NCBI RefSeq assembly: GCF_051401765.1
Contig: NW_027480463.1
Span: 1,612,001 to 1,676,000 of the forward strand
Length of the DNA: 64,000 nucleotides
Source: Calliopsis andreniformis
Lineage: Eukaryota; Arthropoda; Insecta; Hymenoptera; Andrenidae
Reading direction: 5' to 3'
Shown: positions 39,453 through 53,219 of the stretch, one piece after another
Numbering within the stretch: position 1 is the first letter of the stretch
Layout: each line of letters begins with the position of its first letter
Made by a program: the position numbers and the translations under genes
Notes under the pieces: generated by a model
Told to the model about the DNA's origin: nothing
What the model saw: only the letters and a program-made list of their open reading frames with translations
The model's database searches: none

Positions 39453-40668
39453 TCAATCCTCAATCCTCAATGTTCATTCCGCAATCCCCAATACGCAATC
39501 CTCAATTCTCAAACCTCAATCCTCAATCCTCGATCTTCAATCCTCAATCCTCAATCGTCAATCCTCAATGCTCATTCTTCCATCCTCAATACCCAATCCT
39601 CAATCTTCAATCCTGAATCCTCAATCCTGAACTCTCAATCCTCAATCCTCAATCCTCAGTCCTCAAACCTCAATCCTCAACCATCAGCCCTCATCTTCAA
39701 TCCTCAATCCTCAGTCCTCAATTCTCAATCTTCAATCCTCAATACTCAATCCTCAATCTTCAATCCTCAATACTCAATCCTCAATCGTCAATCCTCAATG
39801 CCCAATCCTCAATTTTCGATACTCAATCCTCAATCCTCAATCCACAATCCACAATCTTCAATCCTCAATACTCAATCTTCAATCCTCAATCCTCAATCCT
39901 CAATCCTCAATCCTCAATCCTCAGTCCTCAATCCTCAATCTTCAATCCTCAATACTCAATCTTCAATCCTCAATCCTCAATCCTCAATCCTCAATCCTCA
40001 TTCTTCAATCCTCAATACCCAATCCTCAATCTTCAACACTCAATCCCCAATCCTCAATTCTCAATCCTCAATCCTCAATCCTCAATCCTCAATACTCAAT
40101 CTTCAATCCTCAATCCTCAATACTCAATCCTCAATCCTCATTCTTCAATCCTCAATACCCAATCCTCATTCTTCAATCCTCAATCCTCAATCCTCAATTC
40201 TCAATCCTCAATCCTCAGTACTCAATCCTCAATCTTCAATCCTCAATACTCAATCATCAATCCTCAATTCTCAATCCTCAATCCTCAACCCTCAATCCGC
40301 AATCCTCAATCCTCATTCTTCAATCCTCAATACCCAATCCTCAATCTTCATTCTTTCAATCCTCAATCCTCAATCTTCAATCCTCAATCCTGAATCCTCA
40401 ATCCTCAATCCTCATTCTTCAATCCTTAATACCCAAATCTCAATCTTCAATCCTCAATCCTCAATCCTCAATTCTCTATACTCAATCCTCAGACCTCAGT
40501 CCTCAAACCTCAATCCTCAACCCTCAGCCCTCATCCTCTGTCCTCAATCCTCAACCTCAATCCTCAACCTTCAATCCTAAATACTCAATCTTCAATCCTC
40601 AATCCTCAGTCCTCAAACTTCAATTCTGAATCCTCAATCCTGAATCCTCAATCTTCAGCCCTCAGACC

Positions 40669-40808
40669 TCAACAATCAGTTGTCAATACTCAATCCTCTA
40701 TAGAATATCCTCAATTCACAGTTTTCAATACTCAATACTCAACCTGCAATCTTCAAATCTCTATCCACAAACATCAATTCTCATCACTCAACCATCAACA
40801 CTCAGTCC
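40669..40808 (+). repeat. Core block, type A
   Basis: Type A consensus: TCAGTTG, TCTATAG, ACAGTTT, TCAACCT. Identical by eye to 43129, 51948 and 54408. Confidence 0.89.
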
Positions 40809-41912
40809 TCAATGTTCAATCCTCAATCCTAAACTCTTAATCTTCAATCCTCAATACTGAATCTTCAATCCTCAATCCTCAATCCTCAATCATCAATCCT
40901 CAATCCCCAATCCTCAATCCTCAATCTTCAATCCTCAATACTCAATCCTCAGTCCTCAAACCTCATTCCTCAACCCTCAGCCCTCATCTTCAACCCTCAA
41001 TCCTCAATCCTCAATTCTCAACCTTCAATCCTCAACACTCAATCTTCAATCCTCAATCCTCAATTCTCAATCCTCAATACTCAACCCTCAATCGTCAATC
41101 CTCAATCCCCAATCCTCAATCTTCAATACTCAATCCTCAATCCTCAATCCACAATCCTCAATCTTCAATCCTCAATACTCAATCTTCAATCCTCAATCCT
41201 CAATCCTCAATCCTCAATCCTCAATCCTCGGTCCTCAATCCTCTATCTTCAATCCTCAATACTCAATCTTCAATCCTCAATACTCAATCCTCAATCCTCA
41301 ATCCTCATTCTTCAATCCTCAGTACCCAATCCTCAATCTTCAATCCTCAATCCTCAATCCTCAGTCCTCAATGCTCATTCTTCAATCCTCAATACCCAAT
41401 CCTCAATCTTCAATCCTCAATCCTCAATCCTCAACTATCAATCCTCAATCCTCAATCCTCAGTCCTCAAACCTCAATCCTCAACCCTCAGCCCCCATCTT
41501 CAATCCTCAATCCTCAATCCTCAATTCTCAATCTTCAATCCTCAATACTCAATATTCAATCCTCAATCCTCAATCCTCAATCCTCAATACCCAATCCTCA
41601 ATCTTCAATACTCAATCCTCAATCCACAATTCTCAATCCTCAATCCTCAATCTTCAATCCTCAATGCTCAACCTTTAATCCTCAATCCTCAATTCTCAAT
41701 CTTCAATCCTCAATACTCAATATTCAATCCTCAATCCTCAATTCTCAATCCTCAATACTCAATCCTCAATCCGCAATCCACAATCCTCAATCTTCAATCC
41801 TCAATACTCAATCTTCAATCCTCAATCCTCAATCCTCAATCCTCAATCCTCAGTCCTCAAACCTCAATTCTGAATCCTCAATCCTGAATCCTCAATCTTC
41901 AGCCCTCAGTCC

Positions 41913-41940
41913 TCAACAATCAGTTGTCAATCCTCAATCC
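41913..41940 (+). repeat. Truncated core block (units 1-4)
   Basis: Tandem copy of 39425-39452 with the same downstream junction. Confidence 0.75.
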
Positions 41941-43128
41941 TCAATCCTCAATCCTCAATGTTCATTCCGCAATCCCCAATACGCAATCCTCAATTCTCAA
42001 ACCTCAATCCTCAATATTCGATCTTCAATCCTCAATCCTCAATCGTCAATCCTCAATGCTCATTCTTCCATCCTCAATACCCAATCCTCAATCTTCAATC
42101 CTGAATCCTCAATCCTGAACTCTCAATCCTCAATCCTCAATCCTCAGTCCTCAAACCTCAATCCTCAACCATCAGCCCTCATCTTCAATCCTCAATCCTC
42201 AGTCCTCAATTCTCAATCTTCAATCCTCAATACTCAATCCTCAATCTTCAATCCTCAATACTCAATCCTCAATCGTCAATCCTCAATGCCCAATCCTCAA
42301 TTTTCGATACTCAATCCTCAATCCTCAATCCACAATCCACAATCTTCAATCCTCAATACTCAATCTTCAATCCTCAATCCTCAATCCTCAATCCTCAATC
42401 CTCAATCCTCAGTCCTCAATCCTCAATCTTCAATCCTCAATACTCAATCTTCAATCCTCAATCCTCAATCCTCAATCCTCAATCCTCATTCTTCAATCCT
42501 CAATACCCAATCCTCAATCTTCAACACTCAATCCCCAATCCTCAATTCTCAATCCTCAATCCTCAATCCTCAATCCTCAATACTCAATCTTCAATCCTCA
42601 ATCCTCAATACTCAATCCTCAATCCTCATTCTTCAATCCTCAATACCCAATCCTCATTCTTCAATCCTCAATCCTCAATCCTCAATTCTCAATCCTCAAT
42701 CCTCAGTACTCAATCCTCAATCTTCAATTCTCAATCCTCAATCCTCAACCCTCAATCCGCAATCCTCAATCCTCATTCTTCAATCCTCAATACCCAATCC
42801 TCAATCTTCATTCTTTCAATCCTCAATCCTCAATCTTCAATCCTCAATCCTGAATCCTCAATCCTCAATCCTCATTCTTCAATCCTTAATACCCAAATCT
42901 CAATCTTCAATCCTCAATCCTCAATCCTCAATTCTCTATACTCAATCCTCAGACCTCAGTCCTCAAACCTCAATCCTCAACCCTCAGCCCTCATCCTCTG
43001 TCCTCAATCCTCAACCTCAATCCTCAACCTTCAATCCTAAATACTCAATCTTCAATCCTCAATCCTCAGTCCTCAAACTTCAATTCTGAATCCTCAATCC
43101 TGAATCCTCAATCTTCAGCCCTCAGACC

Positions 43129-43268
43129 TCAACAATCAGTTGTCAATACTCAATCCTCTATAGAATATCCTCAATTCACAGTTTTCAATACTCAATACTC
43201 AACCTGCAATCTTCAAATCTCTATCCACAAACATCAATTCTCATCACTCAACCATCAACACTCAGTCC
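43129..43268 (+). repeat. Core block, type A
   Basis: Copy of 40669 at offset 2,460. Confidence 0.89.
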
Positions 43269-44643
43269 TCAATGTTCAATCCTCAATCCTAAACTCTTAA
43301 TCTTCAATCCTCAATACTGAATCTTCAATCCTCAATCCTCAATCCTCAATCATCAATCCTCAATCCCCAATCCTCAATCCTCAATCTTCAATCCTCAATA
43401 CTCAATCTTCAATCCTCAATCCTCAATCCTCAATCCTCAATCCTCAATCCTCAGACCTCAAACATCAATACTCAAAACTCAGTCCTCGTCCTGAATCCAC
43501 AACACTCAATCCTCAATCCTCAACCTTCAAACATCAATATTCAATCTTCAATCCTCAACCCTCAATCCTCAATCCTCAATACTCAATCCTCAATGTTCAA
43601 TCCTCAATACCCAATCTTCAATCCTCAATACTCAATCTTCAATCCTCAAACCTCAATCCTCAATCCACAATATTCAATCCTCAATGTTCAATCCTCAATA
43701 CCCAATCTTCAATCCTCAATACTCAATCTTCAATCCTCAAACCTCAATCCTCAATCCACAATCTTCAATCCTCAATCCTCAATCCTCAATCCTCAATGCT
43801 CATTCTTCAATCCTCAATACCCAATCCTCAATCTTCAATCCTCAATCCTCAATCCTCAATTCTCAATCCTCAATCCTCAATCCTCAGACCTCAGACATAA
43901 ATACTCAACCCTCAGTCCTCGTCCTCAATCCACAACCCTCAATCCTCAATCATCAATCTTCAATCATCAATATTCAATCTTCAGTCCTCCATCCTCAATC
44001 CTCAATCCTCATTCTTCAATCCTCAACACCAAATCCTCAATCCTCAACCCTCAGCCCTCATTCTCAATCCTCGATCCTCAATACTCAATCCTCAATCTTC
44101 AATCCTCAATACTCAATCTTCAATCCTCAATCCTCAATCCACAATTCTCAATCCTCAATCCTCAATGTTCAGACCTCAGACATCAATACTCAACCCTCAG
44201 TCCTCGTCCTCAATCCACAACTCTCAATCCTCAATCATCAATCTTCAATCATCAATATTCAATCTTCGGTCCTCAATCCTCAATCCTCAATCCTCAATGT
44301 TCAATCCGCAATCCCCAATACTGAATCCTCAATCCTCAATCCTCAATCCTCAATCCTCAATCCTCAATCATCAATCCTCAATCTTCAATCCTCAATGCTC
44401 AACCTTTAATCCTCAATCCTCAATTCTCAATCTTCAATCCTCAATACTCAATATTCAATCCTCAATCCTCAATTCTCAATCCTCAATACTCAATCCTCAA
44501 TCCGCAATCCACAATCCTCAATCTTCAATCCTCAATACTCAATCTTCAATCCTCAATCCTCAATCCTCAATCCTCAATCCTCAGTCCTCAAACCTCAATT
44601 CTGAATCCTCAATCCTGAATCCTCAATCTTCAGCCCTCAGTCC

Positions 44644-44671
44644 TCAACAATCAGTTGTCAATCCTCAATCC
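44644..44671 (+). repeat. Truncated core block (units 1-4)
   Basis: Same truncation as 39425, followed by GTTCAATCCGC rather than GTTCATTCCGC. It lies in the ~860-bp stretch missing from the right-hand duplicate. Confidence 0.75.
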
Positions 44672-45962
44672 TCAATCCTCAATCCTCAATGTTCAATCCG
44701 CAATCCCCAATACGCAATCCTCAATTCTCAAACCTCAATCCTCAATCCTCGATCTTCAATCCTCAATCCTCAATCGTCAATCCTCAATGCTCATTCTTCC
44801 ATCCTCAATACCCAATCCTCAATCTTCAATCCTGAATCCTCAATCCTGAACTCTCAATCCTCAATCCTCAATCCTCAGTCCTCAAACCTCAATCCTCAAC
44901 CATCAGCCCTCATCTTCAATCCTCAATCCTCAGTCCTCAATTCTCAATCTTCAATCCTCAATACTCAATATTCAATCCTCAATCCCCAATTCTCAATCCT
45001 CAATACTCAATCCTCAATCGTCAATCCTCAATGCCCAATCCTCAATTTTCGATACTCAATCCTCAATCCTCAATCCACAATCCTCAATCTTCAATCCTCA
45101 ATACTCAATCTTCAATCCTCAATCCTCAATCCTCAATCCTCAATCCTCAATCCTCAGTCCTCAATCCTCAATCTTCATTCCTCAATCCTCAATCCTCAAT
45201 CCTCAATCCTCAATCCTCAATCCCCAACCCCCAATCCTCATTCCTCAAACCTCAACCCTCAGCCCTCAGTCCTCATCCTCAGTTCTCAATTCTCAATCCA
45301 CAGGCCTCAATCCTCAATCCTCAATTCTCATTCTTCAATCCTCAATACCCAATCCTCAATCTTGAATCCTCAATCCTCAATCCTCAATTCTCAATCCTCA
45401 ATCCGCAATCCTCAGACCTCAAACATCAATATTCAACCCTCAGTCCTGGTCCCCAATCCACAACCCTCAAACCTCAATCCTCATTCCTCAATCCTCAATC
45501 CTCAATCCTGAATCCTCAATCTTCAATCCTCAATACTCAGTCCTCAATCCTCAATCCTCAATCTTCAATCATCAATACTCAATCTTCAATCCTCAATCCT
45601 CATTCCTCAATCCTCAATCCTCAATCCTCAATCCTCAATCTTCAATCCTCAATACTCAATCTTCAATCCTCAACCCTCAATCCTCAATCCTCAATCCTCA
45701 TTCTTCAATCCTCAACACCAAATCCTCAATCTTCAATCCTCAATCCTCAATCCTCTATTCTCAATCCTCAATCCTCAATCCTCAGGCCTCAAACATCAGT
45801 ATTCAACCCTCAGTCCTCGTCCTCAATACACAACCCTCAATCCTCTATCCTCAATCTTCAATCATCAATATTCAAACTTCAATCCTCAATCCTCAATCCT
45901 CAGTCCTCAAACCTCAATTCTGAATCCTCAATCAGGAATCCTCAATCTTCAGCCCTCAGTCC

Positions 45963-46102
45963 TCAACAATCAGTTGACAATCCTCAATCCTCAATAGAAT
46001 ATCCTCAATTCACAGTTTTCAATACTCAATACTGAATCTGCAATCTTCAAACCTCTATCCACAAACATCAATTCTCATCACTGAACCCTCAACACTCAGT
46101 CC
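45963..46102 (+). repeat. Core block, type D
   Basis: ACAATCC replaces TCAATCC at the third unit, TGAATCT at the 11th, TCAAACC at the 13th and TGAACCC at the 18th. Confidence 0.88.
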
Positions 46103-46984
46103 TCAATGTTCAATACTCAATCTTCAATCCACAATCCTCAATCGTCAATCTTCAATCCTCAATACTCAATCTTCAATCCTCTATCCTCTATCCTCAATCC
46201 TCAATCCTCAATCCTCAATCATCAATCCTCAATCTTCAATCCTCAACACTCAATCTTTAATCATCAATCCTCAATCCTCAATCTTCAATCCTCAATCCTC
46301 AATCCTGAATCCTCAATCCTCAATCCTCAATCCGCTATCCTCAATCCTCAACTTTCAATCCTCAATACTCAATCTTCAATCCTCGATCCTCAATCCTACA
46401 TCCTCAGTCCTCATTCTTCAATCCTCAATACCCAACCATCAATCTTCAATCCTCAATCCTCAATCCTCAATTCTCAATCCTCAATCCTCAATCTTCAGAC
46501 CTCAAACATCAATACTCAACCGTCAGTCCTCGTCCTCAATCCACAACCCTCAATCCTCAATCCTCAATCTTCAATCATCAATAATCAATCTTCAATCCTC
46601 AACCCTCAATCCTCGATCCTCAATCCTCAACCCTCAATGTTCAATCCTCAATACCCAATCCTCAATCGTCAATCCTCAATCCTCAATCCTCAACCCTCAA
46701 TTCTCATTCCTCAATCCTCAGTCCTCAGTCCTCAAACCTCAATCCTCAACCCTCAGCCCTCATCGTCAATTCTCAATCCTCAATCCTCAATCCTCAATCT
46801 TCAATCCTCAATACTCAATCTTCAATCCACAATCCTCAATCTTCAATCCTCAATACTCAATCTTCAATCCTCAATCCTCAATCCTCAATACTCAATCCTC
46901 AATCCTCAGTCCTCAATCCTCAATCTTCAACCTCAATACTCAATCTTCAATCCTCAATCCTCAATCCTCAATCCTCAATCCTCA

Positions 46985-47690
46985 ATCCTCATTCTTCAAT
47001 CCTCAATACCCAATCCTCAATCTTCAATCCTCAATCCTCAATCCCCAATTCTCAATCCTGAATCATCAATCCTCAGACCTCAAACATCAATCCTCAACCG
47101 TCAGACCTCTTCCTCAATCCTCAACACTCAATCCTCAATCCGCAATCTTCAATCATCAATCCTCATTCTTCAATCCTCAATCCTCAATCCTCAATCCTCA
47201 ATCCTCATTCTTCAATTCTCATTACCCAATCCTCAATCTTCATTCCTCAATCCTCAATCCTCAATTCTCAACCCTCAATCCTCAATCCTCAATCTTCAAT
47301 CATCAATAATCAATCTTCAATCCTCAACGCTCAATCCTCGATCCTCAATCCTCAATCCTCAATGTTCAATCCTCAATACCCAATCCTCAATCGTCAATCC
47401 TCAATCCTCAATCCTCAACCCTCAATTCTCATTCCTCAATCCTCAGTCCTCAGTCCTCAAACCTCAACCCTCAACCCTCAGCCCTCATCGTCAATTCTCA
47501 ATCCTCAATCCTCAATCCTCAATCTTCAATCCTCAATACTCAATCTTCAATCCACAATCCTCAACCTTCAATCCTCAATACTCAACCTTCAATCCTCAAT
47601 CCTCAATCCTCAATACTCAATCCTCAATCCTCAGTCCTCAATCCTCAATCTTCAACCTCAATACTCAATCTTCAATCCTCAATCCTCAAT
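46985..47690 (+). repeat. 0.7-kb segment also present at 50031-50736
   Basis: Matches 50031-50736 at offset 3,046. Shared landmarks are CTGAATCATCAATCC and CAGACCTCTTCC. This segment bridges the two halves of the large duplication. Confidence 0.75.
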
Positions 47691-48172
47691 CCTCAATCCT
47701 CAATCCTCAATCCTCATTCTTCAATCGTCAATACCCAATCCTCAATCTGCAATCCTCAATCCTCAATCCCCAATTCTCAATCGTCAATCATCAATCCTCA
47801 GACCTCAAACATCAATCCTCAACCGTCAGTCCTCTTCCTCAATCCTCAACACTCAATCCTCAATCCGCAATCTTCAATCATCAATCCTCAATCCTCAATC
47901 CTCAATCCTCATTCTTCAATCCTCAATCCTCAATCCTCAATCCTCGATCCTCTTTCTTCAATTCGCATTACCCAATCCTCAATCTTCATTCCTCAATCCT
48001 CAATCTCAATTCTCAACCCTCAACCCTCAGGCCTCATCCTCAATCCTCAATCCTCAAACCTCAATCTTCAATCCTCAATACTCAATCTTCAATCCTCAAT
48101 CCTCAATCCTCAGTCCTCAAACCTCAATTCTGAATCCTCAATCCTGAATCCTCAATCTTCAGCCCACAGTCC

Positions 48173-48312
48173 TCAACAATCAGGTGACAATCCTCAATCC
48201 TCAATAGAATATCCTCAATTCACAGATTTCAATACACAATACTCATTATGCAATCTTCAAATCTCTATCCACAAACATCAATTCTCATCACTCAACCCTC
48301 AACACTCAGTCC
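48173..48312 (+). repeat. Core block, type E
   Basis: TCAGGTG at the second unit, ACAATCC, ACAGATT, ACAATAC and TCATTAT. Confidence 0.88.
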
Positions 48313-49852
48313 TCAATGTTCAATCCTCAATCCTCAATTCTCAATCCTCAATCCTCAATCCTCAGACCTCAAACATCAATACTCAACCCTCAGTCCTCGT
48401 CCTCAATCCACAACCCTCAATCCTCAATCCTCAATCTTCAATCCTCAATCCTCAATTCTCATTCCTAAATCCTCAACGCTCAATCCTCAATCCTCAATCG
48501 ACAGTCTTCAATCCTCAATACTCAATCTTCAATCCTCAATCCTCAATACCCAATCCTCAATCCTCATTCTTCAATCCTCAACACCCAATCCTCAATCTTC
48601 CATCCTCAATCCTGAATCCTTAATTCTCAACCCTCAATCCTCAGTCCTCAGTCCTCAAACCTCAATCCTCAACCTTCAGCCCTCATCCTCGATCCTCAAT
48701 CCTCAATCTTCAATCCTCAATCCTCAATCCTCAAGCCTCAATCCTCAATCCTCAATCCTCAATCCTCAATCCTCAATCCTCAATCCTCAATCCACAATTC
48801 TCAATCCTCAATCTTCAATCCTCAATTCTCAATCTTCAATCCTCGATCCTCAATCCTACATCCTCAGTCCTCATTCTTCAATCCTCAATACCCAATCCTC
48901 AATCTTCAATCCTCAATCCTCAATCCTCAATTCTCAATCCTCAATCCTCAATCTTCAGACCTCAAACATCAATACTCAACCGTCAGTCCTCGTCCTCAAT
49001 CCACAACCCTCAATCCTCAATCCTCAATCTTCAATCATCAATAATCAATCTTCAATCCTCAACCCTCAATCCTCGATCCTCAATCCTCAATCCTCAATGT
49101 TCAATCCTCAATACCCAATCCTCAATCGTCAATCCTCAATCCTCAATCCTCAACCCTCAATTCTCATTCCTCAATCCTCAGTCCTCAGTCCTCAAACCTC
49201 AACCCTCAACCCTCAGCCCTCATCGTCAATTCTCAATCCTCAATCCTCAATCCTCAATCTTCAATCCTCAATACTCAATCTTCAATCCACAATCCTCAAC
49301 CTTCAATCCTCAATACTCAATCTTCAATCCTCAATCCTCAATCCTCAATACTCAATCCTCAATCCTCAGTCCTCAATCCTCAATCTTCAACCTCAATACT
49401 CAATCTTCAATCCTCAATCCTCAATCCTCAATCCTCAATCCTCAATTCTCATTCTTCAATCGTCAATACCCAATCCTCAATCTGCAATCCTCAATCCTCA
49501 ATCCCCAATTCTCAATCGTCAATCATCAATCCTCAGACCTCAAACATCAATCCTCAACCGTCAGTCCTCTTCCTCAATCCTCAACACTCAATCCTCAATC
49601 CGCAATCTTCAATCATCAATCCTCAATCCTCAATCCTCAATCCTCATTCTTCAATCCTCAATCCTCAATCCTCAATCCTCAATCCTCTTTCTTCAATTCG
49701 CATTACCCAATCCTCAATCTTCATTCCTCAATCCTCAATCTCAATTCTCAACCCTCAATCCTCAATAATCATTCTTCAATCCTCAATCCTCAGTCCTCAA
49801 ATCTCAATTCTGAATCCTCAATCCTGAATCCTCAATCTTCATCCCTCAGTCC

Positions 49853-49992
49853 TCAACAATCAGTTGACAATCCTCAATCCTCAATAGAATATCCTCAATT
49901 CACAGTTTTCAATACTCAATACTGAATCTGCAATCTTCAAACCTCTATCCACAAACATCAATTCTCATCACTGAACCCTCAACGCTCAGTCC
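49853..49992 (+). repeat. Core block, type D
   Basis: Type D with TCAACGC at the 19th unit, preceded by TTCATCCCTCAG instead of TTCAGCCCTCAG. Confidence 0.88.
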
Positions 49993-50030
49993 TCAATGTT
50001 CAATACTCAATCCTCAATCCTCAATCCTCA

Positions 50031-50736
50031 ATCCTCATTCTTCAATCCTCAATACCCAATCCTCAATCTTCAATCCTCAATCCTCAATCCCCAATTCTCA
50101 ATCCTGAATCATCAATCCTCAGACCTCAAACATCAATCCTCAACCGTCAGACCTCTTCCTCAATCCTCAACACTCAATCCTCAATCCGCAATCTTCAATC
50201 ATCAATCCTCATTCTTCAATCCTCAATCCTCAATCCTCAATCCTCAATCCTCATTCTTCAATTCTCATTACCCAATCCTCAATCTTCATTCCTCAATCCT
50301 CAATCCTCAATTCTCAACCCTCAATCCTCAATCCTCAATCTTCAATCATCAATAATCAATCTTCAATCCTCAACCCTCAATCCTCGATTCTCAATCCTCA
50401 ATCCTCAATGTTCAATCCTCAATACCCAATCCTCAATCGTCAATCCTCAATCCTCAATCCTCAACCCTCAATTCTCATTCCTCAATCCTCAGTCCTCAGT
50501 CCTCAAACCTCAACCCTCAACCCTCAGCCCTCATCGTCAATTCTCAATCCTCAATCCTCAATCCTCAATCCTCAATCTTCAATCCTCAATACTCAATCTT
50601 CAATCCACAATCCTCAACCTTCAATCCTCAATACTCAACCTTCAATCCTCAATCCTCAATCCTCAATACTCAATCCTCAATCCTCAGTCCTCAATCCTCA
50701 ATCTTCAACCTCAATACTCAATCTTCAATCCTCAAT
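50031..50736 (+). repeat. 0.7-kb bridge segment, copy of 46985-47690
   Basis: Lies between the end of the left copy and the start of the right copy of the large duplication. It differs from its source by CTCGATTCTC near 50389 and CAACCCTC near 50370. It ends where GTTCATTCCGC starts. Confidence 0.75.
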
Positions 50737-51947
50737 CCTCAATCCTCAATGTTCATTCCGCAATCCCCAATACGCAATCCTCAATTCTCAAACCTCAATC
50801 CTCAATCCTCGATCTTCAATCCTCAATCCTCAATCGTCAATCCTCAATGCTCATTCTTCCATCCTCAATACCCAATCCTCAATCTTCAATCCTGAATCCT
50901 CAATCCTGAACTCTCAATCCTCAATCCTCAATCCTCAGTCCTCAAACCTCAATCCTCAACCATCAGCCCTCATCTTCAATCCTCAATCCTCAGTCCTCAA
51001 TTCTCAATCTTCAATCCTCAATACTCAATCCTCAATCTTCAATCCTCAATACTCAATCCTCAATCGTCAATCCTCAATGCCCAATCCTCAATTTTCGATA
51101 CTCAATCCTCAATCCTCAATCCACAATCCACAATCTTCAATCCTCAATACTCAATCTTCAATCCTCAATCCTCAATCCTCAATCCTCAATCCTCAATCCT
51201 CAGTCCTCAATCCTCAATCTTCAATCCTCAATACTCAATCTTCAATCCTCAATCCTCAATCCTCAATCCTCAATCCTCATTCTTCAATCCTCAATACCCA
51301 ATCCTCAATCTTCAACACTCAATCCCCAATCCTCAATTCTCAATCCTCAATCCTCAATCCTCAATCCTCAATACTCAATCTTCAATCCTCAATCCTCAAT
51401 ACTCAATCCTCAATCCTCATTCTTCAATCCTCAATACCCAATCCTCATTCTTCAATCCTCAATCCTCAATCCTCAATTCTCAATCCTCAATCCTCAGTAC
51501 TCAATCCTCAATCTTCAATCCTCAATACTCAATCATCAATCCTCAATTCTCAATCCTCAATCCTCAACCCTCAATCCGCAATCCTCAATCCTCATTCTTC
51601 AATCCTCAATACCCAATCCTCAATCTTCATTCTTTCAATCCTCAATCCTCAATCTTCAATCCTCAATCCTGAATCCTCAATCCTCAATCCTCATTCTTCA
51701 ATCCTTAATACCCAAATCTCAATCTTCAATCCTCAATCCTCAATCCTCAATTCTCTATACTCAATCCTCAGTCCTCAGTCCTCAAACCTCAATCCTCAAC
51801 CCTCAGCCCTCATCCTCTGTCCTCAATCCTCAACCTCAATCCTCAACCTTCAATCCTAAATACTCAATCTTCAATCCTCAATCCTCAGTCCTCAAACTTC
51901 AATTCTGAATCCTCAATCCTGAATCCTCAATCTTCAGCCCTCAGACC

Positions 51948-52087
51948 TCAACAATCAGTTGTCAATACTCAATCCTCTATAGAATATCCTCAATTCACAG
52001 TTTTCAATACTCAATACTCAACCTGCAATCTTCAAATCTCTATCCACAAACATCAATTCTCATCACTCAACCATCAACACTCAGTCC
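51948..52087 (+). repeat. Core block, type A
   Basis: Copy of 40669 at offset 11,279. Confidence 0.89.
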
Positions 52088-53191
52088 TCAATGTTCAATC
52101 CTCAATCCTAAACTCTTAATCTTCAATCCTCAATACTGAATCTTCAATCCTCAATCCTCAATCCTCAATCATCAATCCTCAATCCCCAATCCTCAATCCT
52201 CAATCTTCAATCCTCAATACTCAATCCTCAGTCCTCAAACCTCATTCCTCAACCCTCAGCCCTCATCTTCAACCCTCAATCCTCAATCCTCAATTCTCAA
52301 CCTTCAATCCTCAACACTCAATCTTCAATCCTCAATCCTCAATTCTCAATCCTCAATACTCAACCCTCAATCGTCAATCCTCAATCCCCAATCCTCAATC
52401 TTCAATACTCAATCCTCAATCCTCAATCCACAATCCTCAATCTTCAATCCTCAATACTCAATCTTCAATCCTCAATCCTCAATCCTCAATCCTCAATCCT
52501 CAATCCTCGGTCCTCAATCCTCTATCTTCAATCCTCAATACTCAATCTTCAATCCTCAATACTCAATCCTCAATCCTCAATCCTCATTCTTCAATCCTCA
52601 ATACCCAATCCTCAATCTTCAATCCTCAATCCTCAATCCTCAGTCCTCAATGCTCATTCTTCAATCCTCAATACCCAATCCTCAATCTTCAATCCTCAAT
52701 CCTCAATCCTCAACTATCAATCCTCAATCCTCAATCCTCAGTCCTCAAACCTCAATCCTCAACCCTCAGCCCCCATCTTCAATCCTCAATCCTCAATCCT
52801 CAATTCTCAATCTTCAATCCTCAATACTCAATATTCAATCCTCAATCCTCAATCCTCAATCCTCAATACCCAATCCTCAATCTTCAATACTCAATCCTCA
52901 ATCCACAATTCTCAATCCTCAATCCTCAATCTTCAATCCTCAATGCTCAACCTTTAATCCTCAATCCTCAATTCTCAATCTTCAATCCTCAATACTCAAT
53001 ATTCAATCCTCAATCCTCAATTCTCAATCCTCAATACTCAATCCTCAATTCGCAATCCACAATCCTCAATCTTCAATCCTCAATACTCAATCTTCAATCC
53101 TCAATCCTCAATCCTCAATCCTCAATCCTCAGTCCTCAAACCTCAATTCTGAATCCTCAATCCTGAATCCTCAATCTTCAGCCCTCAGTCC

Positions 53192-53219
53192 TCAACAATC
53201 AGTTGTCAATCCTCAATCC
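53192..53219 (+). repeat. Truncated core block (units 1-4)
   Basis: Copy of 41913-41940 at offset 11,279, with the same GTTCATTCCGC junction. Confidence 0.75.

Larger units (their letters stand above)
38455..40947 (+). repeat. 2.49-kb tandem unit, copy 1
   Basis: Repeats as 40948-43407. The offset is 2,488 bp in the first part and 2,460 bp later, because copy 2 lacks 28 bp (four heptamers). The unit holds one truncated and one complete type A core block. Confidence 0.85.
40948..43407 (+). repeat. 2.49-kb tandem unit, copy 2
   Basis: Second copy of 38455-40947, with a 28-bp deletion near 42725 and a CAATATTCGATC variant near 42012. Confidence 0.85.
39455..50088 (+). repeat. 10.6-kb segmental duplication, left copy
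   Basis: Corresponds to 50734-60689. The offset is 11,279 up to about 44150, 11,461 for a short stretch to about 44285, then 10,601 from about 45150 to 50088. Relative to this copy, the right copy gained 182 bp (26 heptamers) and lost about 860 bp. Over about 5 kb of the second part I noticed only one substitution. Confidence 0.88.

Noticed and set aside
46106..48133. 675-codon open frame conserved perfectly at 56707-58734
   Set aside because: Conservation reflects the recent 10-kb duplication and not selection on protein; an equivalent frame overlaps it at 47362.
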